Below, piece after piece: positions 25,086 through 33,088 of a stretch of DNA of 39,629 nucleotides (its first letter is position 1; each line of letters opens with the position of its first letter). The position numbers were made by a program, and so were the translations under genes. The notes under the pieces are model-generated. The model searched no databases. It had not been told where the DNA came from and saw only the letters and a program-made list of their open reading frames with translations. Origin of the DNA: an uncultured Thiothrix sp. (GTDB taxonomy: Bacteria > Pseudomonadota > Gammaproteobacteria > Poriferisulfidales > GCA-002705445); NCBI GenBank assembly GCA_902624655.1, contig CACNYJ010000007.1:1-39629 (forward strand), given 5' to 3'.

Positions 25086-25703
25086 CTAGCTCGAAGAAAG
25101 CTTTTCAATCCTTTCTTTTAAGTAAATTTTTGAAAGATAGAAAGGAAGCATATTTCGATATTTTAAACCAAGTTTTTTCGCATTTGTCTCATCCCTATCT
25201 TTATTTTCATCTGTTAATTTTTTAGCCTCAAGTATTTGCGGATCTTTTTTAATTATGTCCTCTTTTAGAACACCGCCAAGTAAAAAAATAACTCTGCTTG
25301 CGTGTCGATTACCAAGTAAAAATTCGCCTATATCTTCTTCAACCTCTGATGAAATATGATTGCCTAAATCATCGAATTTCAAAGCACCTGCTTTCTTAGC
25401 TTTTAACTCTTTATCCATTAAATTGAAAAGATTTTTCTCAAAATCTTTAAAACTTTCCGGACATATATGATCCTCAAAACACAATTTTATAATCATTTGA
25501 TCTGGAGTTGCGCTATATGGCTTTCTATTGGTGATTAATTCAGCTAAAGCTACAGTTTTAAAAAAATAACCAATCATATACGGGTCAACCCACATTGCTT
25601 TTGGAAGTGTTTTGCTAGTAGACCAATCTTTAATAGAATTTAATTGCGACTCAATTGAGTCATAAACTCTTTTTGCCTTTGAAGCTTTGGATAATCCTAA
25701 CAT
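25086..25703 (-). CDS. Hypothetical cytoplasmic protein
   Basis: Unrecognised protein of 205 residues with no signal or membrane helix. Visible features are MWVDPYMIGYFFKTVALAELITNR, CFEDHICPESF, EDIGEFLLGNRHASRVIFLLGG and a Lys/Glu-rich C-terminus. Its start lies 12 bp after the yjbQ stop, so it is probably the last gene of the Zur-controlled run OMP-DUF1826-yjbQ. Function unknown. Confidence 0.6.
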   Translation of the reverse strand: MLGLSKASKAKRVYDSIESQLNSIKDWSTSKTLPKAMWVDPYMIGYFFKTVALAELITNRKPYSATPDQMIIKLCFEDHICPESFKDFEKNLFNLMDKELKAKKAGALKFDDLGNHISSEVEEDIGEFLLGNRHASRVIFLLGGVLKEDIIKKDPQILEAKKLTDENKDRDETNAKKLGLKYRNMLPFYLSKIYLKERIEKLSSS

Positions 25704-25715
25704 TCTTTTATTGTA

Positions 25716-26135
25716 TTATTCGCCAATAATATTCACAATCACTTTTCTTTCATGAAAATGATTTCTATGCTCATATAAATAGATGCCTTGCCAAGTACCT
25801 AATTGCAGCTCTTTGTTAATAATTGGAATAGAAAGGTGTGTATTTGTTAAAAGACTTCTAATATGTGCAGGCATATCATCAGATCCCTCGGCTGTGTGAA
25901 CATATAAATCATTATTCTCTGGCACTAACTTTTTAAAAAAATTCTCTATGTCACGAAGTACTGATGGGTCAGCATTTTCTTGAATGATTAAAGATGCAGA
26001 AGTATGTTTTATAAATAACGTACAAATACCATCTTGGATATTTGATGATCGAACCTGCTCTTTAATTCTTAAAGTAATGTCGTTTAGGCTCTTTGCACTT
26101 GTTTTAATCAAGATTGTTTCATTTTCTATTGCCAT
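25716..26135 (-). CDS. yjbQ: YjbQ family protein (UPF0047)
   Basis: YjbQ protein of 139 residues, a family with weak thiamine-phosphate synthase activity. Conserved segments are GICTLFIKHTSASLIIQENADPSVLRDIENF (residues about 36-66), HTAEGSDDMPAHIRSLLT and LGTWQGIYLYEHR. It follows DUF1826 by 40 bp and precedes the hypothetical gene by 12 bp on the same strand, so it may be under Zur control. Confidence 0.92.
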   Translation of the reverse strand: MAIENETILIKTSAKSLNDITLRIKEQVRSSNIQDGICTLFIKHTSASLIIQENADPSVLRDIENFFKKLVPENNDLYVHTAEGSDDMPAHIRSLLTNTHLSIPIINKELQLGTWQGIYLYEHRNHFHERKVIVNIIGE

Positions 26136-26175
26136 AATAAATTATAAGCTTATAGCGCATTTATTTATATAAATA

Positions 26176-26853
26176 CTATATATCTGCAAAATCTATGGTG
26201 AGCAATAAGCGTTTTTCTTTTGCACTCTCAACTTTAGGCGAACGATGAACTAAACCAGCTCCCTCATTTCCAGACCAACTTTCACCTTTTAAAAGAGCGA
26301 CATGACCTTCTTCTAAGTGTTCGATATCAGCACTTTTTTGATAAATGCCAGATTCCTCATCTGGTTTTCCTTTATTTCCCAGACCTAATTTTGTTCTGTC
26401 GACTTTACTATGCTGTAGCCATTCAGTTGAAACACCATGATAAGTTGTTATAAGGCGGCATTGAACCATGTCGACATGAAAACGTGGGCACATTGCGTAG
26501 TCTAATGTGCCAAATCTAAGACTTACTTTTTTAATATTAAAAAGATTAGAAAATACATCAGCCAATTTTGTAATATCCTGATAAATTAAAGAGCTATTTT
26601 CTGATTTAACATTTGAAAGTAAAAAATTTTTAATGTCTTTCGAATAAATAACAGTCGATAGTTCTAGATCTGAATTTAAATTAATTATATCTTCAGCTTC
26701 TTTTCTAATTTTACTATCAAGTTTTCGTTGCCAGATTGAAATATTAATCCTTTCTTTAAAAATTTCTGAGAGAGAAGAGATATTATCTCCAATATAACTA
26801 AAACGAGAATGTTTTGAGAAATTTTTAAGCTTAACAGCTTCAACTATTCTCAT
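26176..26853 (-). CDS. DUF1826 protein, Zur-regulon associated
   Basis: DUF1826 protein of 225 residues from the ATG at 26853, which has GGAGA 4 bases upstream (the frame opens at 26868). The core motif LDYAMCPRFHVDMVQCRLITTYHGVSTEWL carries conserved Cys and His residues. GDNISS, LLKGESW and HRSPK follow. DUF1826 genes typically neighbour zinc-responsive COG0523 GTPases (ZigA type) in Zur regulons. Here the GTPase gene is missing, but a possible scar of it overlaps this start. It is likely controlled from the Zur operators upstream of the OMP. Confidence 0.88.
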   Translation of the reverse strand: MRIVEAVKLKNFSKHSRFSYIGDNISSLSEIFKERINISIWQRKLDSKIRKEAEDIINLNSDLELSTVIYSKDIKNFLLSNVKSENSSLIYQDITKLADVFSNLFNIKKVSLRFGTLDYAMCPRFHVDMVQCRLITTYHGVSTEWLQHSKVDRTKLGLGNKGKPDEESGIYQKSADIEHLEEGHVALLKGESWSGNEGAGLVHRSPKVESAKEKRLLLTIDFADI

Positions 26854-26933
26854 GCTGTCTCCTTCCATTCATCCGGAAAAGGATCATCAAACGTCGCCCT
26901 AAGAAATCTACAATTCAAATCGGTATCTAAGCC
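26850..26933 (-). pseudogene. Possible C-terminal scar of a COG0523 (ZigA-like) GTPase
   Basis: In a second frame at the OMP/DUF1826 junction there is a 27-codon stretch with no start codon, ending FDDPFPDEWKETA and a TGA that overlaps the DUF1826 ATG (ATGA). COG0523 zinc GTPases commonly end near a DPFP motif, and they are commonly translationally coupled to DUF1826, so this looks like the 3' remnant of a deleted GTPase gene. The match rests on a short motif from memory. Confidence 0.4.
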
Positions 26934-28059
26934 CTAAACCAAATCTCTCGTTCACTTCATTTTCTTCATCGGCTCTTTTAAATCCAAAACTTAAAGTCAC
27001 AGAATTTGCTAAAGTATAGCCCACAGAAATTTGAAGAATCTTTCCATCATAATTTTCATCTGGTTCTGCTGGAGCATCATTATCAACAAAAGTATATGTA
27101 GTTGCAAAACTCCAAGGGTACATTTTTAAACCTAAAGACGAGGTAAAATATGATCTGTCATGTGCTTCTTCTCCACTATAGTGCTCGATGTCCATATATT
27201 CAAAAATTAAAGTTTTACTTATGCCATCTGAAAAATTTTCTTTATAGCCCAATGAAGCAGAGTATCTAACTTCATCTTCTTCATTGCCAATACCTGCTTC
27301 TTGATGGGCATAACCAAGCTTGTAGAAAATTCTTTCTGCAATGTTATTATCTAATGAATAAAAATCTTTTCCTCCTATCGAAACAGCATAGGAACCAAAA
27401 TCTTCTGTATTTGCAAGGCCTCCGTCTGCCTTACTTGTATGTCCTCTTTGATCTACTATTGAGTCACTCAAAAATGTTGTATCAGCAAAGAAAGAACTAG
27501 CCTCTATTTTGTGAGTACCAAAATCATTCAAGTTTGCAGCGTATCTAAAACCAACTCCAATACGCTCAGCTATTTTATACTCTTCAATCATTGAGTAAGA
27601 ATAAAGACCAGGAAAGCTATGATAATCAAGTCCAACTTTTGGATTGAATTTTCCTAAGTACAATGATAAATCTTCATGGCTATATGTAAGTGTTAAAGAC
27701 TCTACTATGAATGGATGATCCTCGAATACTCGATCATCACCATTGTGTACCCTGCTAACTCCGCCATGCGAATGTCCTGCAGGCTCCCCTTCTATTTTCA
27801 GGTTCGCATCAAGATTCAATCCTTCGGTTAAGCTTGAGCCAACCTCAAAATGCGAGTGAGTATATAGCTCGTTTACCTCTTCATCTTCTTCGCCTGCGTC
27901 ATTAATATGATCAAAATGTATTCGAATACCTGCATGCCCATAAAATGGTTCGTCAGAGTGTGCAGCATGGTCATGGTCATGATCGTCATCAGCAGCAATA
28001 GCAAACTTTGATGATATAAACGCACAAAGTAATAATGCGAATAATAGTTTAAATTTCAT
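26908..28059 (-). CDS. His-rich outer-membrane beta-barrel, Zur-controlled
   Basis: Predicted outer-membrane protein of 383 residues: signal peptide (about 1-22, ending AIA), then a His/Asp-rich stretch DDDHDHDHAAHSDEPF. About 16 alternating-pattern beta segments follow and the C-terminus is GLGLRYRFEL. More His-rich patches (AGHSHGGVSRVH) occur in the first third. Two Zur operators overlie the predicted promoter, so it is expressed when zinc is scarce. A zinc-uptake porin role is inferred. RYRF is a classic barrel end; the extra EL may come from a downstream deletion. Confidence 0.8.
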   Translation of the reverse strand: MKFKLLFALLLCAFISSKFAIAADDDHDHDHAAHSDEPFYGHAGIRIHFDHINDAGEEDEEVNELYTHSHFEVGSSLTEGLNLDANLKIEGEPAGHSHGGVSRVHNGDDRVFEDHPFIVESLTLTYSHEDLSLYLGKFNPKVGLDYHSFPGLYSYSMIEEYKIAERIGVGFRYAANLNDFGTHKIEASSFFADTTFLSDSIVDQRGHTSKADGGLANTEDFGSYAVSIGGKDFYSLDNNIAERIFYKLGYAHQEAGIGNEEDEVRYSASLGYKENFSDGISKTLIFEYMDIEHYSGEEAHDRSYFTSSLGLKMYPWSFATTYTFVDNDAPAEPDENYDGKILQISVGYTLANSVTLSFGFKRADEENEVNERFGLGLRYRFEL

Positions 28060-28081
28060 AAGATTCTCCCTGCATAATAAT

Positions 28082-28096
28082 TGTTATAGTATAACA
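28082..28096. promoter_or_regulatory. Zur operator 1 (OMP promoter)
   Basis: Perfect inverted repeat TGTTATA-G-TATAACA, equal to the core of the gammaproteobacterial Zur box (GAAATGTTATANTATAACATTTC, from memory). It lies 23 bp upstream of the OMP ATG, downstream of the predicted transcription start. Confidence 0.9.
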
Positions 28097-28103
28097 TAAG
28101 AAA

Positions 28104-28118
28104 TGTTATAATATAACA
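28104..28118. promoter_or_regulatory. Zur operator 2 (OMP promoter)
   Basis: Perfect inverted repeat TGTTATA-A-TATAACA; symmetry extends outward to AAT/ATT (28102-28120). Its centre is 22 bp from that of operator 1, two helical turns, placing both on the same face. It covers the predicted -10 element. Confidence 0.92.
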
Positions 28119-28135
28119 TTATAGTAATATGTCAA
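28108..28135 (-). promoter_or_regulatory. Candidate OMP promoter under Zur operators
   Basis: TTGACA (28135-28130) and TATTAT (28113-28108) are 16 bp apart on the minus strand. The -10 sits inside Zur operator 2 and the expected start falls between the two operators, a layout suited to repression. Confidence 0.5.
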
Positions 28136-28151
28136 TTATTCGATTCAATTA

Positions 28152-28943
28152 TTAATTTTTTCGCAGAGAAGTAAAAAATAATACTGAAATGAAAATTACA
28201 ACTGAAGCAACAACGATGGATGGACCAGAGGGAGTATCAAGGTGTAAAGAAAGATATATGCCTAACATTACTGCGCAGATTCCTAATATTGATGAAACAA
28301 CTGCCATTGCTTCGGGAGAATTCGTAACTTGTCTAGCCGTTGCCGCAGGAATTATTAACATTGAGGTTATTAATAGAAGTCCAACAATTCGAAATGAAAC
28401 CGCAACAACAATTGTCATCAATAACATTATTAATAATTGATTGAGTAAAGTATTTAAACCTTCAGATTTTGCTAACTTTTCATTAATAGTAGTTAAAACA
28501 AAGGATGACCAATTATAGAATAAAAAAATTATTACAAATATACCGCCAAAAAATATTAAATAAATTTCATGATTTGTAACCGCTAATATATCTCCGAACA
28601 AATACGAGTGAAGATCAACGCTTCTTTCTAAAAGACTAAGTGTAACCATACCTATTGAAAGAGCCGCATGTGCCAAGATTCCCAATAATGTATCTGTCGC
28701 TAAAAATTTTTTTTGCTGCAGCCATATTAACAAAATTGCAAATACTGAACATATAATCATCGTTCCTAGATTTGTACTAATACCTAGCACAAGTCCGAGC
28801 GCAACCCCAAGCAAAGCACTATGAGCTAGAGAGTCGCCAAAATAAGCCATTCTTCGCCAGACAACAAAACAACCAATCGCTCCGGTAATTATGGCAACTC
28901 CAACTCCAGCAATTATTGCTCTGATAAGAAATGGCTCAATCAT
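28152..28943 (-). CDS. znuB: Zinc ABC transporter permease
   Basis: Inner-membrane permease of the high-affinity zinc importer, ABC-3 family. It has 263 residues with about 8 hydrophobic helices. Landmarks are GAIGCFVVWRRMAYFGDSLAHSALLGVALG near residues 22-51 and SFRIVGLLLITSMLIIPAATAR near 181-202. It overlaps znuC by 8 bases. Third gene of zur-znuC-znuB, controlled by the operator at 30152. Confidence 0.96.
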   Translation of the reverse strand: MIEPFLIRAIIAGVGVAIITGAIGCFVVWRRMAYFGDSLAHSALLGVALGLVLGISTNLGTMIICSVFAILLIWLQQKKFLATDTLLGILAHAALSIGMVTLSLLERSVDLHSYLFGDILAVTNHEIYLIFFGGIFVIIFLFYNWSSFVLTTINEKLAKSEGLNTLLNQLLIMLLMTIVVAVSFRIVGLLLITSMLIIPAATARQVTNSPEAMAVVSSILGICAVMLGIYLSLHLDTPSGPSIVVASVVIFISVLFFTSLRKN

Positions 28944-29664
28944 TTAAATTCTCATTGTGTGAATGATCGTGTGTATGCTGGTAGACAGACATCATCTTTG
29001 CCATATCATTACCAAATAAACTTATAAATTCAGGATCTTTTGCGACTGCTTGAGGTTCTCCGGAACAGCAAATATGGTGATAGAGACAGATTACTTGCTT
29101 TGTAGATGCCATAACCATATGTAAATCGTGCGAAACCATGAGAATACTTATGTCTCTTTTGAGATAAATTTGATTTAACAAATTGTAAAAGTTTAATTGA
29201 TTCTTTATATCGAGATTTTGTGCTGGCTCATCTAAAATTAATAACTCTGGATTTCCTAATAAACTTCGTGCTAATAAAACCCTTTGTAGTTCACCACCAG
29301 AAAGATTGGATAGTTTCTTTGAAAGAATACTAAAAATATTTGTTTCCTCTGAAATAACTCTTAATTCTTCGCTAATAATTTTTTTTCTTAGCATTAAAAA
29401 TCTCTCCACAGATATTGGCATTGAATTATCAGGGTTAAAATTTTGAGGAATATAACCTATTGAAATATTGTCTTTTTTATTGATTTCTCCTCGGTCAGGA
29501 CTAAAAGTACCCATTAAACATTCAAGTAAAATCGATTTTCCTGCACCGTTTGGTCCAATGATTGTAATAAAATCTTTTTTATTAACGCTAATAGAAACAT
29601 CTTTAAGAATTTCTTTTCCTTGTCTATAAACATCTAGACCTTTTGCTTCAATAAGTGATGGCAT
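28936..29664 (-). CDS. znuC: Zinc ABC transporter ATP-binding protein
   Basis: ATPase of the zinc importer, 242 residues. Walker A GPNGAGKSILLE near residues 38-49, signature LSGGELQRVLLARSLL near 121-136, Walker B ELLILDEPAQNLD and the switch SHDLHMV are all present. A His-rich tail (HTHDHSHNEN) closes the protein, common in zinc ATPases. Start directly abuts the zur stop and the end overlaps znuB. Confidence 0.96.
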   Translation of the reverse strand: MPSLIEAKGLDVYRQGKEILKDVSISVNKKDFITIIGPNGAGKSILLECLMGTFSPDRGEINKKDNISIGYIPQNFNPDNSMPISVERFLMLRKKIISEELRVISEETNIFSILSKKLSNLSGGELQRVLLARSLLGNPELLILDEPAQNLDIKNQLNFYNLLNQIYLKRDISILMVSHDLHMVMASTKQVICLYHHICCSGEPQAVAKDPEFISLFGNDMAKMMSVYQHTHDHSHNENLND

Positions 29665-30123
29665 TTAATTTAAACAGTTTTGACACGTGCCCGCTATCTC
29701 AAAAGTTACTTTACTCGGGGTAAAGTTATTATTTTTTGATGTTGAAGAAACAACATTATTAATTTTTGTAGAACAGCATTCTTCAATCTTTTGGCATCTA
29801 TCGCATATTAAAAAATAACATTCATTATGTTCGTCAGGATGGGGGCACCCAATAAAAGCGTTCACACTTTGTATTTTATGGATTAAACCATTTTCCATTA
29901 AAAAGTCTAGAGTACGATATACAGTTGGTGGTTTGGCAGATGGGTCAACTTTTTTTAATTCGTCAAGGAGATCATAGGCTTTTACATACCCAGGCTTTTT
30001 CCAAATTAAATTTAAAACTTGTTTTCTTAATTTAGTTAATTTTAGGCCGTTACTTTCACATATCGCCTCGGCTTTCTTTAAAGCTTCTAAGGATGCGGAT
30101 AATTTTTTTTGACCCTTTCTCAT
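29665..30123 (-). CDS. zur: Zinc uptake regulator Zur (Fur family)
   Basis: Fur-family repressor that blocks zinc uptake genes when zinc is bound, 152 residues. The winged helix contains LTKLRKQVLNLIW and KPPTVYRTLDFLMENGLIHKI (residues about 64-84). Structural Cys4 site pairs CDRC and CQNC are present, plus HPDEHNECYFLI. An operator 28 bp ahead of its ATG predicts autoregulation together with znuCB. The three perfect Zur boxes nearby confirm the identity over Fur. Confidence 0.94.
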   Translation of the reverse strand: MRKGQKKLSASLEALKKAEAICESNGLKLTKLRKQVLNLIWKKPGYVKAYDLLDELKKVDPSAKPPTVYRTLDFLMENGLIHKIQSVNAFIGCPHPDEHNECYFLICDRCQKIEECCSTKINNVVSSTSKNNNFTPSKVTFEIAGTCQNCLN

Positions 30124-30151
30124 TATAAAAAATACCTGTTGAAAACAATGA

Positions 30152-30166
30152 TGTTATATTATAACA
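30152..30166. promoter_or_regulatory. Zur operator between zur-znuCB and znuA
   Basis: Perfect inverted repeat TGTTATA-T-TATAACA (symmetry extends to 30151-30167). A single operator between divergent zur (ATG at 30123) and znuA (ATG at 30228), so one repressor site can close both promoters. Confidence 0.92.
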
Positions 30167-30227
30167 TTTATATTAAGCGACAATTTAAGTTTGTCAACAA
30201 AATAACATAATAAAAAGGATATCACTT

Positions 30228-31148
30228 ATGTATAAAAATGTATTTATATTTGTTTTAAGTATTTTTCTAAGTCTTAATGTAATGGCAAGTAATTCTGGTA
30301 TTGTTGCAAGTGTCAAACCTCTGCATTCACTAGTAAGTGCTGTTGTCGGAGATACTGATGAAGTTTCGTTGTTAATTTCGGGTAATGTTTCCCCTCATAA
30401 TTTTGCTCTAAAGCCATCTCATGCAAAGATGTTAAATAATGCTGCTGTTTTTTTTCATATTGATGCTGGGCAGCTAGAGTCAGGTATAAGAAAAACAATT
30501 TTTAGTTTACCGAGCGATGTTCGAGTTTTTAAAGTGGCAAAATTTAAAAATCTAAATCTTCTTTCTTTGAGAGAAGGTGCAAATTGGGAAGAAGATGGAC
30601 ATGATCATCATGGGCATGATCATGGGCATGGATCTGAAGATGTGCATTTCTGGCTTGACCCTAAAAATGGTATTGAAATAGTAAAAGGTATTACTCGTGA
30701 ATTAAGTAAGATGTACCCTGAAAATATAAATATCTATAAGAAAAATGCAAAAGAAGTAATTAAAAAAATAAAACTTACTGATAAAGCTATCAAATTAAAA
30801 TTAAATCCAATTAAAGAGAAAAAATTTATTGTTTTTCATGATGCTTATCAATACTTTGAAAAAGCTTATGGTTTGAATGCAATCGGCTCAATACTAATTG
30901 ATCCAGAACAACCGCCATCGCCAAATAGGTTAATAAAAATTAGGTCAAAAATTAAAACTCTTAATGCACATTGTGTTTTTAAAGAACCGCAATTTAGAGC
31001 GAAAATTATAAATACTGTAATTGAAGATACAAATGTAAAAGTAGGTACACTCGATCCTTTAGGAGCAGATTTAGAATCTGGCCCAAATATGTATGTTGAT
31101 CTTCTTGAAAATCTTTCAAATAATTTAGTAGACTGTTTGGGAAAATAA
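30228..31148 (+). CDS. znuA: Zinc ABC transporter substrate-binding protein
   Basis: Periplasmic zinc-binding protein of the ZnuABC importer, 306 residues, with signal peptide to about residue 20 (NVMA). Metal ligand regions are SPHNFALKPS (His57), the His-rich flexible loop HDHHGHDHGHG at 125-135 and VHFWLDP (His140). FVVFHDAYQYFEKAYGL-like segment carries the third His. AAGGA precedes the ATG. Divergent from zur over the Zur operator. Confidence 0.96.
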   Translation: MYKNVFIFVLSIFLSLNVMASNSGIVASVKPLHSLVSAVVGDTDEVSLLISGNVSPHNFALKPSHAKMLNNAAVFFHIDAGQLESGIRKTIFSLPSDVRVFKVAKFKNLNLLSLREGANWEEDGHDHHGHDHGHGSEDVHFWLDPKNGIEIVKGITRELSKMYPENINIYKKNAKEVIKKIKLTDKAIKLKLNPIKEKKFIVFHDAYQYFEKAYGLNAIGSILIDPEQPPSPNRLIKIRSKIKTLNAHCVFKEPQFRAKIINTVIEDTNVKVGTLDPLGADLESGPNMYVDLLENLSNNLVDCLGK

Positions 31149-31181
31149 GTTAATACTTAAACGATAACTAACTTTTTTTTT
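31147..31181 (+). terminator. Weak terminator candidate after znuA
   Basis: AAGTTA can pair with TAACTT across 16 nt, directly followed by a run of nine T. The stem is AT-only, so strength is doubtful. It sits between the znuA stop and the next gene. Confidence 0.3.
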
Positions 31182-31187
31182 AGAACT

Positions 31188-31913
31188 TTGATAGTAAAAG
31201 AAAATTTCGATTACATAATTGATGGTGAGGATTTTCAGGGCATAATATGTTACGACAATGATATTAAAGAACCTATGCCTGGAGTTCTTGTTTCTCATCA
31301 ATATTCTGGATGTTCCAAATTAGAAGAAAAGAAAGCAGAATTTCTTGCGAAAGAAGGTTATTTTGCGTTTGCCATTGATTTGTACGGAAAAGGAATAAGG
31401 GGTAATAGTCCAGAAGAGTCTTTAGATTTAATGAATCAGCTATCTGCAGATAGAAAAGTTTTATCAAAAAGAATAAATTACTGTTTAAAATTATTAAAAG
31501 AACATAAGCTCGTTGAGAGTAAGAAAATTGCAGCAATAGGATACTGCTTTGGTGGAAAGTGTGTTCTTGATTTAGCTAGATCAGGTGCAGAAGTGAATGT
31601 GATAGTTTCTTTTCACGGAATATACGATAGGCCAAATATTGATAATCCAAAGATTATAAAATCCCCTATTTTAATACTTCATGGTGATGAGGATCCTTAT
31701 GCGCCCGCGGATGATTTAAAAGAATTAATAGGTGAGTTAAAAGAAAAAAATTCAAGTTGGTTCGTGCATATTTTTGGTGGGGTTGCCCATGCATTTACAA
31801 ACCCAGATGCCGATGATATATCAAGCGGGCTCAAATATAATAGGGATGCCATGCATATGTCCTGGAAGATAATGAAAAATTATTTTAATAGATATATTCA
31901 CGAAAAATTATAG
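31188..31913 (+). CDS. Dienelactone hydrolase family protein
   Basis: Alpha/beta hydrolase of the DLH family, 241 residues. The nucleophile is Cys120 in GYCFGGK, the acid lies in HGDEDPYAP (about 165-173) and the His is 201 in GGVAHAF: a full Cys-Asp-His triad. The only near start is TTG at 31188, without a clear Shine-Dalgarno sequence. No signal peptide. The true substrate is unknown. It lies 39 bp after znuA and may share read-through transcription. Confidence 0.87.
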   Translation: MIVKENFDYIIDGEDFQGIICYDNDIKEPMPGVLVSHQYSGCSKLEEKKAEFLAKEGYFAFAIDLYGKGIRGNSPEESLDLMNQLSADRKVLSKRINYCLKLLKEHKLVESKKIAAIGYCFGGKCVLDLARSGAEVNVIVSFHGIYDRPNIDNPKIIKSPILILHGDEDPYAPADDLKELIGELKEKNSSWFVHIFGGVAHAFTNPDADDISSGLKYNRDAMHMSWKIMKNYFNRYIHEKL

Positions 31914-31975
31914 ATTTTGTTCTATTTTGTTGAAATGTCCAAAAAGCCAAATTAGTTGAACATTTACCTAAAAAA

Positions 31976-32374
31976 ATGTACATTTTAAAGGTGAACTATA
32001 AATGTTTTTTAAAATATTTTTTATCTTTGGCTTTGATTACTAATTCAAGCCTTTCGCTAGCTCTAAGTGAACATTGTATAAAAAATATAGGCTTTATTAA
32101 AAATCAAGATAGTGCCGTAGCTATTCAAAAATCTATGAATAAATGTCATGAGACTTCCAAACATCAAGATAACCATCATCAGACTCACATCGATGACACT
32201 GAAGTTTGTGCTGAATGTAAATTCTGTTCTCTAAACAATCAAATGGGTAATTTTAATTTGAATTCTGATTTTTCGTTTTCAGAACTAAATGTGAAAAAAA
32301 AACAAAATATAATTAAAGAGTTATATTCTTTTATTACAAAACCTAAGGGTCCACCACCAAAAATATTCTCTTAA
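31976..32374 (+). CDS. Secreted His/Cys-rich protein, DUF2946-like
   Basis: Secreted protein of 132 residues with a signal segment of about 30 residues. The mature chain carries HETSKHQDNHHQTH (about 58-71) and CAECKFC (about 79-85), and ends KGPPPKIFS. A His-rich middle, a CxxCxxC cluster and a PP-containing C-terminus are the pattern of DUF2946 proteins found with copper and other metal genes, from memory. Start could also be GTG at 31991. It leads the plus-strand set OMP, HMA, MerT-like. Confidence 0.6.
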   Translation: MYILKVNYKCFLKYFLSLALITNSSLSLALSEHCIKNIGFIKNQDSAVAIQKSMNKCHETSKHQDNHHQTHIDDTEVCAECKFCSLNNQMGNFNLNSDFSFSELNVKKKQNIIKELYSFITKPKGPPPKIFS

Positions 32375-32428
32375 GATTTATCGCTTTAATAATAACTAGT
32401 ATTTAATTTATTATTTTTTGGAGAATAT

Positions 32429-33070
32429 GTGCGTTTTATATTAATTTTTATAATTTTTTTTGGGATAGTTACCGATTCCTCTTTTGCAAGGCCTATATCT
32501 TATGCGGGTGGATGGACTATAATGTTTAAAAATGATGGAAATTTAAATAGAGTTCATGCCCATTTTTCTCCAACTCATAAATTATCAATTGGGCATAACT
32601 TAGAATATTGGCATGACGAAGAGTTTATCCTGAATTCTTTACAAATAAATAATTTAGTGAAACGTTGGAACAAAAAAAATAGTCAGGCAAATTTTTATAT
32701 AAAATCTGGTATTGGGCTTGCATATAGTGATAAATCTAATTTTGATGGAGAAATTAAACTTTCTGGTTTCACAGGAATTTCATATGACTGGGAAAACAGA
32801 AGTTATTTTATAAAATACCAAAATCGATATACAGATGCAGACAAAATTTACGATGCTTTCATGCAATCAATAACGTTTGGTTTGGCGCCATATCAAGGTG
32901 ATTTTGGTGATTTACATACCTGGTTGATGTTAAAAATAGAACATAAACCAGAGAATAAAGAAAATTTTGAAGTTACTCCTTTATTTCGTTTTTTCAAAAG
33001 TGTTCATTTAGTTGAGCTAGGCTTGAATGATAGAGGAAAATTTCTTTTCAATTACTTTGTTCGTTTTTAA
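32429..33070 (+). CDS. Predicted outer-membrane beta-barrel protein
   Basis: Secreted barrel-like protein of 213 residues starting at GTG with GGAG 5 bases upstream. Signal to about residue 20 (SSFA), then alternating aromatic beta segments and the C-terminal motif FNYFVRF, ending in Phe as BAM substrates do. Early segment SYAGGWTIMFKNDG and DFGDLHTWLMLKIEHKPE look conserved, but I cannot name the family. Position between a His/Cys secreted protein and a periplasmic HMA protein suggests metal passage across the outer membrane, which is inference. Confidence 0.65.
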   Translation: MRFILIFIIFFGIVTDSSFARPISYAGGWTIMFKNDGNLNRVHAHFSPTHKLSIGHNLEYWHDEEFILNSLQINNLVKRWNKKNSQANFYIKSGIGLAYSDKSNFDGEIKLSGFTGISYDWENRSYFIKYQNRYTDADKIYDAFMQSITFGLAPYQGDFGDLHTWLMLKIEHKPENKENFEVTPLFRFFKSVHLVELGLNDRGKFLFNYFVRF

Positions 33071-33088
33071 ATTGTTGAGGAAATAAAT

